Below are positions 16,772-25,479 of a stretch of DNA of 50,113 bases, piece by piece. Under the pieces are notes generated by a model. That model worked only from the letters and a program-made list of their open reading frames with translations. It searched no databases and was not told the DNA's origin. Source of the stretch: an uncultured Bacteroidaceae bacterium (GTDB taxonomy: Bacteria > Bacteroidota > Bacteroidia > Bacteroidales > Bacteroidaceae); the NCBI GenBank assembly GCA_934426255.1, contig CAKRYD010000018.1:1-50113 (forward strand). Reading direction: 5' to 3'. Position numbers and translations under genes: made by a program. Numbering within the stretch: position 1 is the stretch's first letter; each line of letters begins with the position of its first letter.

Positions 16772-17506
16772 TTATTCAAAATATAAGGTCAGCACAATCA
16801 TGTTTGTCCGCGCATTGTCTATAGAGCGCGTGAATATCTCTTTCGTCTTATCCTGCAAATCCTTGCGGTTCTTTTCCAATATATTGTTCAGCCCGAAGCA
16901 GAATTTCAGCTCAGGTATTAGCTTGAAGAACGGCAGGTAGTAGTCGCAACCGAATACAATCTCAAAAAAACTGTTGAAAGGTTTCAGTTTGATATACTGG
17001 TCGTTTTTCGTAGTAAGGTCATACATCAGGTTGACACCGGCCATGAAGTAAGGACGGTAATTGTTGAACCTCGGAGCACTGACTTTAACGTCAAAAGGAA
17101 AAGATATATAGGTGGACTTGACGTCCTGGAAAACTCTTTCATCGGTTTTCTGATTGCGAAAAGCCACATGCTTTGTTCCGAAATGCATGGTCGGCAGGAT
17201 GCGCAGTCCGAAATGCTTGTGCAACCGCCATTCTCCCAATATTCCCACCGTAAACCCGGGGTCAAAACGGTTGTTGCTGGCCAACCATTGGTTGCCGGTT
17301 TCAGGGTCGATCAGCCCGTTATTCTTCAATCGCAGACTTTCGTTGTGCAGACCTATCATGAACCCGTAATGGAACTTGCGCAAGTCGATATAAGGCTTGT
17401 TTTGTATTTTCAACTCTTGTCCCAAAGCTTTTCCCGCCGTCAGGCAGGTGAAAAGCAATGCAAGTGACCACCACTTTCTCAAGAACTGTAATGTAGATGT
17501 ATTCAT
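16772..17506 (-). CDS. porT: PorT family outer-membrane beta-barrel protein
   Basis: 244 residues with a signal peptide (about 1-30) ahead of a predicted eight-strand barrel ending in LTLYFE. The segment PYIDLRKFHYGFMIGL matches the opening of PorT/SprT. In Porphyromonas and Flavobacterium this protein is needed for type IX secretion and gliding. No other type IX component lies in the window, so the role here is by family only. The start at 17506 opens the signal peptide. It converges with rsgA, whose stop is 3 nt away. Confidence 0.75.
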   Translation of the reverse strand: MNTSTLQFLRKWWSLALLFTCLTAGKALGQELKIQNKPYIDLRKFHYGFMIGLHNESLRLKNNGLIDPETGNQWLASNNRFDPGFTVGILGEWRLHKHFGLRILPTMHFGTKHVAFRNQKTDERVFQDVKSTYISFPFDVKVSAPRFNNYRPYFMAGVNLMYDLTTKNDQYIKLKPFNSFFEIVFGCDYYLPFFKLIPELKFCFGLNNILEKNRKDLQDKTKEIFTRSIDNARTNMIVLTLYFE

Positions 17507-17611
17507 GCTATTTTCATAACGGCATTCCTGCACTTTTATTATTCAGTGAGGCCTGAATTTCGAGTCGGTTTTTCGTTTCGTGACTTAGCGGCCAAAAACT
17601 TCATGAAATTC

Positions 17612-17642
17612 TTTGGCCTTTGCTCAACTTGCATTACCTTTG
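17612..17642 (+). promoter_or_regulatory. Promoter of the ferredoxin gene
   Basis: TTTG (17612-17615), a 19-bp spacer, then TACCTTTG (17635-17642). The leader is about 25 nt. A close match to the Bacteroidota consensus. Confidence 0.75.
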
Positions 17643-17673
17643 CAGCGGTTTAACTTATAAAAGAAAGAATATT

Positions 17674-17844
17674 ATGGCTTATGTAATTGGAAACGACTGT
17701 GTCGCTTGTGGCACATGCATCAGTGAATGTCCTGCCGGAGCAATTTCTGAAGGTGAAATCTATGTAATAGATCCCGACACCTGCGTAGATTGCGGCACAT
17801 GTGCAGATGTTTGCCCTTCAGGTGCAATATCTCCGGGCGCATAA
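17674..17844 (+). CDS. 2[4Fe-4S] bacterial ferredoxin
   Basis: 56 residues, a complete clostridial-type ferredoxin. Cluster ligands are Cys9, Cys12, Cys15, Cys19 and Cys37, Cys40, Cys43, Cys47, each set as CxxCxxCxxxCP. It carries low-potential electrons in the cytoplasm, for example for pyruvate:ferredoxin oxidoreductase. The start used is the ATG after the promoter, giving MAYVIGNDC as in homologues. It stands alone between a strong promoter and a strong terminator. Confidence 0.97.
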   Translation: MAYVIGNDCVACGTCISECPAGAISEGEIYVIDPDTCVDCGTCADVCPSGAISPGA

Positions 17845-17865
17845 CCCTTGGTTTTAACGCAAGAA

Positions 17866-17904
17866 AAGGGCGGGAGAGAAGCTTCAATGCTTTCTCCCGC
17901 CCTT
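17866..17904. terminator. Bidirectional terminator between ferredoxin and the signalling operon
   Basis: Near-perfect stem AAGGGCGGGAGAGAAGC paired with GCTTTCTCCCGCCCTT around a 6-nt loop. Placed between convergent genes, it can serve both and marks the left edge of the AT-rich block. Confidence 0.85.
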
Positions 17905-17925
17905 GTAGTTGTATGTTGTCGATTT

Positions 17926-18669
17926 TTAGAACATACTGACATCCGCCCGATTGTCAAAATCCGGTAGATTGTCGTCATAGCCATTTTCATCCTGTCCTTT
18001 GCTTTCATGAAGAGAATCGTCTGTTTTATCAATCAGAGGAGAGTCATTCTCTTCATTATAATAGGTTTCATCACAAGTAGTTAATACATCAATTGAATTC
18101 GCTTCATCAGTTGGGTCAATATTTTCCGAATCATCTACAATAGCCCAAACAATCTTTTCAGTGTCTGCGTCGGCATATTCAACTTCATTCTCGGGAATGC
18201 CATTGTCTGTATTGTTGCTTGCGCTGGAATCTTCAATCTTGTTTTCGGGAGTATCATTGTTTGTTCCAGCGTGTGTATTGGTATCTTCAACTTGGCATTC
18301 GAGCATCTCATCGTTAATAGTGCTGATATCTGTTTCATCAGCCATATCCTCATCCGCTTCAATTGTAGATGATGATTCGATGTCTGAAATCGGTATATGT
18401 AAATCGGCTGAAGGATAATTTTGTTCATCTAAAATAACATCGGCTTTGTAAACTTCTTCGTTTGAAGTTTTCTGTGGTATCGTTAGCTTTGATTCTTGTT
18501 TATCTGTTGTTACGATAGTAGTTGCTTGTACATCACTATTTTTGTTCTCTTCTGAAACGTCTTCTGAATCCTCTTTATATATCCGATTTGCCGCATATGC
18601 AATGCTAGTGCCCACTATACTGCCAGTGGCAATACTCATTTTGTTTTTGTGAATAATGTTCTTTTTCAT
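17926..18669 (-). CDS. Acidic exported or membrane-anchored protein, last gene of the signalling operon
   Basis: 247 residues, family not recognised. The N-terminus has a Lys-rich lead and a short hydrophobic stretch (about 11-27, ending AYA-AN), which could be a cleaved signal or an anchor. The rest is very rich in Asp, Glu, Asn, Ser and Thr, has almost no hydrophobic core and is probably disordered. An internal near-repeat is visible: NDTPENKIED and DNGIPENEVEY, 17 residues apart. It ends FDNRADVSMF. Its ATG overlaps the caspase stop by 4 nt (ATGA), so the two are translationally coupled. It might be a substrate, inhibitor or adaptor of the protease; that is inference only. Confidence 0.75.
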   Translation of the reverse strand: MKKNIIHKNKMSIATGSIVGTSIAYAANRIYKEDSEDVSEENKNSDVQATTIVTTDKQESKLTIPQKTSNEEVYKADVILDEQNYPSADLHIPISDIESSSTIEADEDMADETDISTINDEMLECQVEDTNTHAGTNNDTPENKIEDSSASNNTDNGIPENEVEYADADTEKIVWAIVDDSENIDPTDEANSIDVLTTCDETYYNEENDSPLIDKTDDSLHESKGQDENGYDDNLPDFDNRADVSMF

Positions 18670-19451
18670 GTGTTCTTATTTTTATTGTTTTGTTCTAAAT
18701 TCATAAGAATGAGTCCCTTGTTAAAGTTTCCCCACATGACAGGATGTTGTTTCCCGTCAGGAAATATATTTAGGATACTGTGATATACGTATTTGTAGAT
18801 TTCTATTGCTGTAATTTTACCATTTTTGTTGTAGTCAGCGGCACCGTCTAGTCCTTTCACGAGACTGGATGTGAAAAGACTATTTTTGCCACCGAACAGT
18901 TCATATGAGTACTCGTTATAGCGAGAAGAGAGAAATAAGAGTATTTGCTCTTTTCCGATAATACGTTGCAATGTTGCCGAATCAGTAGCAGCGGTTGACT
19001 TGTTCGTTCGCAAACCACCCGAATGGCAGGCATCCGCGATAATTATTTTTCCAAAAGCAGTACATTCCTTGAAAATGTTGCGGATTGTATCGTATGAAAG
19101 AGTGTATTTAGGATAACAGTTGTAATCGTATGGGCAAAAGCCTCCGCGATATCCATGACCACTAAAGAAAAAGATAATGATGTCGTGGCATGTAGCTTTG
19201 CGGAATAATTTTCTCATATAAAATTTAATGCTGTCAGTTTTTGCTCGCTCATTTGTCAGCAGTATGACCTCACTGTTGCGGCGAGAAAATACATCGGCAA
19301 TGGCCTGTGCATCATTAATAGGTAATTTCAATTTTGGCACCACAGAATAATCAGTGATGCCGACAGACAGTAAATAGACTTTCGATAATTGTGCGTATGC
19401 CGATATTGAAATGCATAATAGTGCCAACCAGCTCAAAAGTATCTTTTTCAT
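18666..19451 (-). CDS. Caspase-like (C14) cysteine protease with signal peptide
   Basis: 261 residues. The C14 fold is clear: a beta strand VYLLSVGITDY, NDAQAIADVF (conserved Asp), FFFSGHGYRGG with catalytic His99, and IIIADACHSGG with catalytic Cys142, then SSRYNEYSYE and LFTSSLVKGLDG. The N-terminus is a signal peptide (MKKILLSWLALLCISISAYA), so the protease should work in the periplasm or outside. ADYNKNGKITAIE (about 205-217) looks like an EF-hand-type calcium loop, as in many metacaspase-like proteins. It lies 8 nt after the kinase gene and overlaps the acidic gene by 4 nt. Specificity (Asp or Arg/Lys) cannot be told. Confidence 0.92.
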   Translation of the reverse strand: MKKILLSWLALLCISISAYAQLSKVYLLSVGITDYSVVPKLKLPINDAQAIADVFSRRNSEVILLTNERAKTDSIKFYMRKLFRKATCHDIIIFFFSGHGYRGGFCPYDYNCYPKYTLSYDTIRNIFKECTAFGKIIIADACHSGGLRTNKSTAATDSATLQRIIGKEQILLFLSSRYNEYSYELFGGKNSLFTSSLVKGLDGAADYNKNGKITAIEIYKYVYHSILNIFPDGKQHPVMWGNFNKGLILMNLEQNNKNKNT

Positions 19452-19459
19452 TTTTCGTC

Positions 19460-20812
19460 CTACTTGATTTTCAAAGAGTTGATATTATCTTCTACAATTT
19501 TAACCTTTCTTAGTACATCTTTTTGTAAGTCTGACGGTGGATTGAGCTGTAGTGCTTCTTTATATTTTTCCAATGCTGAATGCTGACATTCGGCATCGTC
19601 TTTCAATGGCATGTCGCCATCAGCTAAGATTATGAGACTGTCAAATTTTTCCTTTTTAAAAAGAGGCTCTGTTATCTCTTTGGATGTATCATGTATAGAA
19701 GTTGACAGTTTCTTTGAACAATAGTTGCTGATGAATAAAGCTATAGTCGATATTGTGATGATTGCAAATAGCCAATATGTTGGTTTGGAAAACTTTTTCA
19801 GCTTGTTGATCCATTCATTCTTGTTACGTTTCTTGTGTGTTAAAGTTGGTGTTCGTATTTCTTGTTTTTTTAGAATAGTAGGGATCGTATTTATAATATG
19901 TGTAGCTTCTTCATCTTGTGCAATGGATGAAGGTATCGGTATGAACTTACTTATTATAGTTAATACTTCATCTATGTTTTGCGGACGATCTTGTATGTTG
20001 AGCTTCATACAGTTCATGATAAGCAACTTGCTCATTTTACTTAAATAGTCAGGAAGATCTAAAAGCCCTCTGTGAGCTAGCAGATCAGATGTTGTAGGTG
20101 GATTCTTTCCAGTAACCATTTTGTAGTAAGTTGCTCCCAAAGCATAGATGTCGGTAGCAGGCTTGAAATGTTGTACACGATTTTCCAATTGTTCTATTGG
20201 CGAATAACCCGGAGACTGTCCCGAGAGGGTAGATGTATTTTCACCATTTACTTCATCGTATTGTTTGGCCACCCCGAAGTCAATGAGGACAACTCGTTCT
20301 TTGTTTTCAGTCTTTTGTACGATAATGTTGTTGGGCTTTATGTCCAAATGAAGCATTTTCTTACGATGCACGTATTTCAAGGCATCACATAATTGTAAGA
20401 ACATGGCTATGGCTGTTTCTTCTGCAATTCGTCCGTTAGGCGATGTCTTTATCAATTGTGAGGCAGTTGGGCCGTCAATATAGTCCATAGCATAATAGGT
20501 CGTTCCATGTTCAGAAAAAATGTCAGTTACTCTTACGATATTATTGTGACGCATTTCGAATAGGCTACGAGCTTCTTTCTCGAATTTCTGTTCTAGTACT
20601 TCGATGAGTTCTTGCTTGGATTGTGTAGCGACAGTAACATTTTGTGTGTCACCATCGCGGAAACAAAAGTCTTTGACAAAAAATTCTTTGATGGCTACAT
20701 AACCCAATTGCTTTTGCCTTCCCTTATAGGTTATACCAAAGCCTCCTTGGCCACAAGTGCTAATAATTTCATATTTCCCACCTTGCAATAGAGTGCCTGC
20801 TTTCAATTCCAT
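19460..20812 (-). CDS. Transmembrane Ser/Thr protein kinase (Hanks type)
   Basis: 450 residues. Kinase domain about 14-285: glycine loop GQGGFGITYKG (21-31), Lys42 in VAIKEFF, Glu80 in the C-helix, HLDIKPNN (catalytic Asp157), DFG at 178-180, a Thr/Ser-rich activation loop with GQSPGYSPIEQ, and D221 in ATDIYALG. The catalytic loop has Leu where most kinases have Arg (HLD instead of HRD), so it is a non-RD kinase. One membrane helix follows (about 346-363), then a C-terminal segment with a TPR-like unit (HSALEKYKEALQLNP) that should lie in the periplasm. It sits between the FGE-like and caspase genes of the operon. Confidence 0.95.
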   Translation of the reverse strand: MELKAGTLLQGGKYEIISTCGQGGFGITYKGRQKQLGYVAIKEFFVKDFCFRDGDTQNVTVATQSKQELIEVLEQKFEKEARSLFEMRHNNIVRVTDIFSEHGTTYYAMDYIDGPTASQLIKTSPNGRIAEETAIAMFLQLCDALKYVHRKKMLHLDIKPNNIIVQKTENKERVVLIDFGVAKQYDEVNGENTSTLSGQSPGYSPIEQLENRVQHFKPATDIYALGATYYKMVTGKNPPTTSDLLAHRGLLDLPDYLSKMSKLLIMNCMKLNIQDRPQNIDEVLTIISKFIPIPSSIAQDEEATHIINTIPTILKKQEIRTPTLTHKKRNKNEWINKLKKFSKPTYWLFAIITISTIALFISNYCSKKLSTSIHDTSKEITEPLFKKEKFDSLIILADGDMPLKDDAECQHSALEKYKEALQLNPPSDLQKDVLRKVKIVEDNINSLKIK

Positions 20813-20833
20813 ATCAATAGAAAGAATAAAGTT

Positions 20834-21796
20834 CTACATACATAATCTCAATCCGCAATAAGGCCCTTTATAGTTTGCCGGCTGGTGCTCTTTTTGAGAT
20901 ACTAACAGCTTTTTTTCTACATTAAAACCTGCATCGGCGCAACTGCCGCCTTTCATTATGTAATCGTTGCCATATAGTGTGGTACACCATTCCCAAACAT
21001 TGCCTGTCATATCGTACAAGCCCAGTTCATTAGGCTCACGAGATGCTACTTTGTGTATTTTTAAATCGCACCAAGTGATTTTGTTCAAGTCATTTGCACC
21101 CGAAAAGATATAACCCTTTGAATAGATTCCTCCCTTAGCTGCAAATTCCCATTCGCTTTCTTCGGGCAAGCGAAATTGTTTGCCGGTGATTTTGTTCAGC
21201 TTGTCAATGAATGTCATGCAATCATTCCATGACACACCTGATATGGGGTAGTATGGTTGGCTTGATCCTATCCTTTTCATCACAACGTTCCATAATATCA
21301 TGGTAACTTCTGTGGCTCCTATGAAGAAATCCGAGTCAGAATTACCATCTTTGGCCGTTGTTACATGCTTCATTTGGTATGTGAATTTTTGGCCTTGTCC
21401 ACTAGTTATAACAATGCTGCGATTGCTGTCTTGCCATTCAATGTTCCATTTTCGTGACATTGCATGGCGTAAAGGGTCAGAGGGTTCAGGCTTTTGTTTT
21501 GATGCAATAGTGCAGTTAAAGGGATAAGCCTTGCATCGTTTTATCCAGGTATTCACATTTGCCTTTTCACTTTGAGAAGCATAGTGCTTGGCAGATTGGA
21601 AATAGTTTAAGGCCGTGTTCATTTGCGATGTGGCTGTTTGCTGATCGCCTTTTTTGCAAGCGTTTACAGCTGCAGAATAACATCTTTTCCCATTATTGAA
21701 TCGCTTGACATAATCTCGGCTTTGACCATGGCATTCTGGAGGGAATGCCAATAGCCAAAGCGAGATGCTGAAAATGGAAAGTATATATTTTTTCAT
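20834..21796 (-). CDS. Exported FGE-sulfatase/SUMF1 domain protein
   Basis: 320 residues. The start at 21796 directly begins a signal peptide (MKKYILSIFSISLWLLAFP); the frame has an earlier ATG at 21817, inside the previous gene. Residues about 30-90 form a helical TPR-like unit. The formylglycine-generating-enzyme fold (about 145-320) shows IGATEVTMILWN, PISGVSWNDCMTFI, FRLPEESEWEFAAKGG, LGLYDMTGNVWEWC, MKGGSC and CGLRL. Members modify Cys to formylglycine, act on small molecules, or serve as binding domains in signalling systems. Whether catalytic cysteines are kept cannot be judged by eye. It is 10 nt after the barrel gene and 21 nt before the kinase. Confidence 0.88.
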   Translation of the reverse strand: MKKYILSIFSISLWLLAFPPECHGQSRDYVKRFNNGKRCYSAAVNACKKGDQQTATSQMNTALNYFQSAKHYASQSEKANVNTWIKRCKAYPFNCTIASKQKPEPSDPLRHAMSRKWNIEWQDSNRSIVITSGQGQKFTYQMKHVTTAKDGNSDSDFFIGATEVTMILWNVVMKRIGSSQPYYPISGVSWNDCMTFIDKLNKITGKQFRLPEESEWEFAAKGGIYSKGYIFSGANDLNKITWCDLKIHKVASREPNELGLYDMTGNVWEWCTTLYGNDYIMKGGSCADAGFNVEKKLLVSQKEHQPANYKGPYCGLRLCM

Positions 21797-21806
21797 GACA
21801 TTTGTT

Positions 21807-23255
21807 CTAGAAAGCAATACCCAACCCGAACATTACTTTCGATTTAGTCGTGTAGTCTTTTTTATCTTTATCAATGGCAATATGTGGCTCATATATCAGA
21901 GATAAAGCCAAACGACTCCATTTTACCATAAGTCCTATTTGAGGAGTCCATAAATGAGTAATTTTGGTTTTGTATTTTTGTTTTAGTTCACCATCAACTT
22001 CTTCCGTTTTAATCTTGTCATACAAAAAGTTCATGGTATATCCAAAAGGAGTAAGCATCAAGTGCGCGCTTGGATATTTGGGCAAGTTTAGTCCCATCGC
22101 TTGAAAGTAATGATTTTTATTTGCTGCATTCGGACAAAACAGACGAATTGTAAAACCGATGGCAACGGTTAGTGATGGTATATTTTTTATATTTGAAAGG
22201 GTATCTTTCTTCGAGGCTGTTTCATTTTCTGGAACGGTGATTCCTTCAATTTCAGGTACCCAACTGTTTCTTGCTACATCAAAAGCGGCCTCGTTTGTAC
22301 GAATGTTTATGTAACCTCCGCCTTTTGCTTGATTGAAAGTTCCATATCCGAATCCGAGAGGAGAGTCACTGTCAAAATTATAGCTGAACACTTTAGGCAA
22401 TACTTGCTTTCTCTGCTTGATGCGTTCGATTTCTATCAGCCTTTGATTGGCCATTAAATAATTGTCACCCTTGTTTTCGCGTACTAATAAATAACGTTCT
22501 TCAGCTTTACTCCAACGGTGATCCGCATAATAAGCTTCTGCCAATTTGAAATTTTCGATATCGAGGTTCTTTACTTTTTCTGTTAATTCTGATACGCGGT
22601 TTTGGGCAATGCTGTCATGTGGATTGAGATTGTCACTAAGAATTTGTTTGTATAGATTTATTGCCGGGATGTATTTATGGGCTTTAGCTGAGTCATTGGC
22701 TAAATTGTATAATTGTGTGATGGTTGATACTTTTTGCAATTTCATTTCAATTTCGTCCTTATTGGTATCGCTGCATCCTGCGGCTCTGTTGTATGAGTCG
22801 CGTGCAGAGTCATAAATGCTGTTTTTGAAATAATTGTCACCTTGTATTCGGTATTTCAAGTAACCATCAGGTATAGTGCTTACGTTGGGATTGAAAATCC
22901 TATACGTCACGCATATGTTAGGCTTGTCAAAATGAACCGGAAACTCGAAATCATCGTATCCATCAGTATAGACACCGATTGTTTCGTCAAGACCATGTTT
23001 CTTTTCAGTCATGTCCATTTGGATCAGATATACTTTTTTGCCTTTTACGACTCTTTCTTGAGCCGCAAGGCTACCCCTACCCGAAGTGTAAAAAAATAAA
23101 TGAGGTAACAAAGTGTCGCATTCTACCATTATCGCGGAGCGTTTTCCCTCTCCTAAATAATTGGTTACGGATTGCTTTTTGCATTCTAAAATGCCTTGTG
23201 CGTGTACTATCCCTGAAAATATTGCAGCGGCACAGAATAATAACAGTTTTTTCAT
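21807..23255 (-). CDS. Exported TPR protein with C-terminal outer-membrane barrel, unknown family
   Basis: 482 residues. Signal peptide (MKKLLLFCAAAIFSGIVHA), a beta-rich N-terminal domain (about 20-120), helical repeats of TPR type (about 130-270; YLKYRIQGDNYFKNSIYDSARDSY, YIPAINLYKQILSDN, FKLAEAYYADHRWSKAEERY), then from about 285 a beta-strand-rich part whose last strand reads VMFGLGIAF, typical of outer-membrane barrels. It would place part of the system in the outer membrane. Spacing to its neighbours is 9 and 10 nt. Confidence 0.85.
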   Translation of the reverse strand: MKKLLLFCAAAIFSGIVHAQGILECKKQSVTNYLGEGKRSAIMVECDTLLPHLFFYTSGRGSLAAQERVVKGKKVYLIQMDMTEKKHGLDETIGVYTDGYDDFEFPVHFDKPNICVTYRIFNPNVSTIPDGYLKYRIQGDNYFKNSIYDSARDSYNRAAGCSDTNKDEIEMKLQKVSTITQLYNLANDSAKAHKYIPAINLYKQILSDNLNPHDSIAQNRVSELTEKVKNLDIENFKLAEAYYADHRWSKAEERYLLVRENKGDNYLMANQRLIEIERIKQRKQVLPKVFSYNFDSDSPLGFGYGTFNQAKGGGYINIRTNEAAFDVARNSWVPEIEGITVPENETASKKDTLSNIKNIPSLTVAIGFTIRLFCPNAANKNHYFQAMGLNLPKYPSAHLMLTPFGYTMNFLYDKIKTEEVDGELKQKYKTKITHLWTPQIGLMVKWSRLALSLIYEPHIAIDKDKKDYTTKSKVMFGLGIAF

Positions 23256-23264
23256 GATTTGTTT

Positions 23265-24323
23265 TTAGTATTTGAAGTTTAAATTGGTTTCATCAATCTT
23301 GTTGTGGTCTTTTAAACTTTCTTCGGGCTGCCATACTCGAATTTGGACGAGAGGCCTTTCTTGGTCTTCAAAATTAACGACTAAGAACAGGTGCCCCTGA
23401 TCTTGGTATGCCTGTTTGCTCTTTGTGTTACCCGATGTCCAGTCTTGATCAAGACTTACGCAATACACACCTCGTGATCCAATGTCGGGGTTGGGATGCT
23501 GATAGATATGAACGTCTTTGAAGTCAACGTTGATATAATCTTTTTTAGCAAACAGATTCCGTAGGTTTCTAATGTAAGCAGATTTGGTTTGCCTGGTATA
23601 CTGCACATCTTTTTTCAATTCGACTTTATCACCGTTTGTTTTTCTGGTGACCATTCGGCCTGTAATAATGAGAGCGTCATCACTGTAGATCTTTTCTAAT
23701 AAGTCTATGTCGCGTCTGTTATATGCTGTACGAAAGTTCTCAAGAAAACTTTTGATGATTTGCATGCGTACAGCATCAAGCTCCGTTAAATTGGGATTGT
23801 CATTAATGTTACGGAAAGATTTCGTGTCAAGTCCTATAGAAAGACCGCAAATTGTACCACGTATATTGAAATCAACATTCAAGGCTTGTAATTGGTCTGT
23901 TGCACGTTCCTGAAGGATTGGTATGTCTCTGACTTCCAATACTGCTCCGGATTTATCTTTCGGGTTGGGGTTGTAGATTTTTACTAGATTGGCTTGTACT
24001 TCCAAATCGGGACTTGAAATCTGGCTGTTTTCCCATAATTTCTGCACTTCTTCCTGACAAGTTTTGTCCATAACCTTGTCAGAAAAGACTGGCTTCGTTT
24101 TGGTCTCTAATGCTTTGTGAAATGATTTAAATAGTTCATTTACATTTCGTTCAATTGTTGCTCTCAGTTTTGGATCATTTAATTTCGCTTCCCCTGTCTT
24201 GGGTGCCGGAATCTTTCCATTTAAAGTTATCACGGGTGCTTGCCACAGGTTATCCTGTGCGTGGACTTCGGTACTCATAAGGAATACCCAGCAAATGTAT
24301 AGAAAGACTTTTGTTGTTTTCAT
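23265..24323 (-). CDS. Exported protein with NTF2/SnoaL-like domain
   Basis: 352 residues. Signal peptide (MKTTKVFLYICWVFLMSTEVHA). Residues about 190-260 read FLENFRTAYNRRDIDLLEKIYSDDALIITGRMV, a pattern typical of NTF2-like folds (helix with a nearby Asp/Asp pair), followed by beta strands (INVDFKDVHIYQHP, RGVYCVSLDQDW, GHLFLVVNFED) that fit the same cone-shaped domain. The first half is not recognised. It may be a ligand-binding or structural periplasmic part of the operon's system. Confidence 0.8.
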   Translation of the reverse strand: MKTTKVFLYICWVFLMSTEVHAQDNLWQAPVITLNGKIPAPKTGEAKLNDPKLRATIERNVNELFKSFHKALETKTKPVFSDKVMDKTCQEEVQKLWENSQISSPDLEVQANLVKIYNPNPKDKSGAVLEVRDIPILQERATDQLQALNVDFNIRGTICGLSIGLDTKSFRNINDNPNLTELDAVRMQIIKSFLENFRTAYNRRDIDLLEKIYSDDALIITGRMVTRKTNGDKVELKKDVQYTRQTKSAYIRNLRNLFAKKDYINVDFKDVHIYQHPNPDIGSRGVYCVSLDQDWTSGNTKSKQAYQDQGHLFLVVNFEDQERPLVQIRVWQPEESLKDHNKIDETNLNFKY

Positions 24324-24346
24324 GCTTTTGGGTTATGATTGTTGTT

Positions 24347-25468
24347 TTATTTTAGTTGCTTCTTTAGATCGTGTTGAGGTATGAAACAATATAGATGTGC
24401 TGTTAATACAGCATTTTTGTCAAACATCTGCGAGGGTGCTATCTCTATTTCCATTACATGTACATATTGCAATTCTTCGTCATTATACAAAAAACGAGCA
24501 TAATGCTTTAATTGATCTGAACGGTCATATTTCATGTAGCAATCCATTTGTCTTAGCAAGGAGGAATGAACCATAGAAAATGGCACTTCCATTTGTTGTA
24601 TTTTTCCACCATAAAGATGCATTCTCAGTTGTAATTTTCTGTGTCCGGAAGGAACTATACCCGCCATTAAGTTGATCATGCTTTCTGCTGGATATTGTTC
24701 GTCATAGATTGCAGTGGCTTTATCATTATTATCGTGATTCTTTTTATAGTAAGTATCTGTTGTATAGGATGATTGATGTGCATATACCATTCCTGGCATT
24801 CGATATAATGTGCCCTTGATTTGTTTAAGATAGCGTATTGGAGCTGTTGCTGCAACATCTCTGTCTTGAACATGAAGATTTTTCATTTCTTCTATAAAGA
24901 TTGCTTCGGCTTCAGCAAGGTCTGTTCCCTGGATCAGCTCTCTTATAGCTGGAAATGACAACTCATAATACGAACCAGAGCCAAAGTTCCATTTTGCTTT
25001 GTACTGCCTGTCTGTACAGTTGAGCGAAAAATATCTTGTTTTGTTGTGTCTTTTCAGCATTTGACATAAAGAGCGATAAGGCTGTACGGCATTTTTGCCA
25101 TTGACTTTGAATTTTAGCTTTAATTCCATCTGTTTGGCTGCCATTTGCCGCTCATTTCCACATAAGAACAATTCCAATGTAGAACGCTCTAAAAAATCAA
25201 CAACTTGTTGCACTTCTTTATTGCGGAAAGATTCGTCATCGAACAGATAAAAGCCGAGATGAACAACATTCCCATTGTTCATTCGCTTTATCAGTTGGCA
25301 AGGATATTTGTCAATGGTAACGATGCTGTCTTTTATTTCAAGGATTTCTTTTGGCAATTGCTTGGCAATACATTTCAGTTTTTCAGTTTTGTAATTTGCG
25401 GCCATGACATTCTGCATTAAGAGCATTATGACGGCCATAGCAAAGCATGGTTTTCTAACTCTTTTCAT
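24347..25468 (-). CDS. Exported protein of unknown function
   Basis: 373 residues, family not recognised. A signal peptide (about 1-23, ending NVMA-AN) is followed by a mixed alpha/beta protein rich in basic and aromatic residues with few repeats. An HNKTRYFSLNCTDRQYKAKWNFGSG region and a late IEIAPSQMF strand stand out without matching a known motif. It follows the PP2C gene by 11 nt and precedes the NTF2-like gene by 23 nt. Confidence 0.8.
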   Translation of the reverse strand: MKRVRKPCFAMAVIMLLMQNVMAANYKTEKLKCIAKQLPKEILEIKDSIVTIDKYPCQLIKRMNNGNVVHLGFYLFDDESFRNKEVQQVVDFLERSTLELFLCGNERQMAAKQMELKLKFKVNGKNAVQPYRSLCQMLKRHNKTRYFSLNCTDRQYKAKWNFGSGSYYELSFPAIRELIQGTDLAEAEAIFIEEMKNLHVQDRDVAATAPIRYLKQIKGTLYRMPGMVYAHQSSYTTDTYYKKNHDNNDKATAIYDEQYPAESMINLMAGIVPSGHRKLQLRMHLYGGKIQQMEVPFSMVHSSLLRQMDCYMKYDRSDQLKHYARFLYNDEELQYVHVMEIEIAPSQMFDKNAVLTAHLYCFIPQHDLKKQLK

Positions 25469-25479
25469 ATCTTTTTGTT

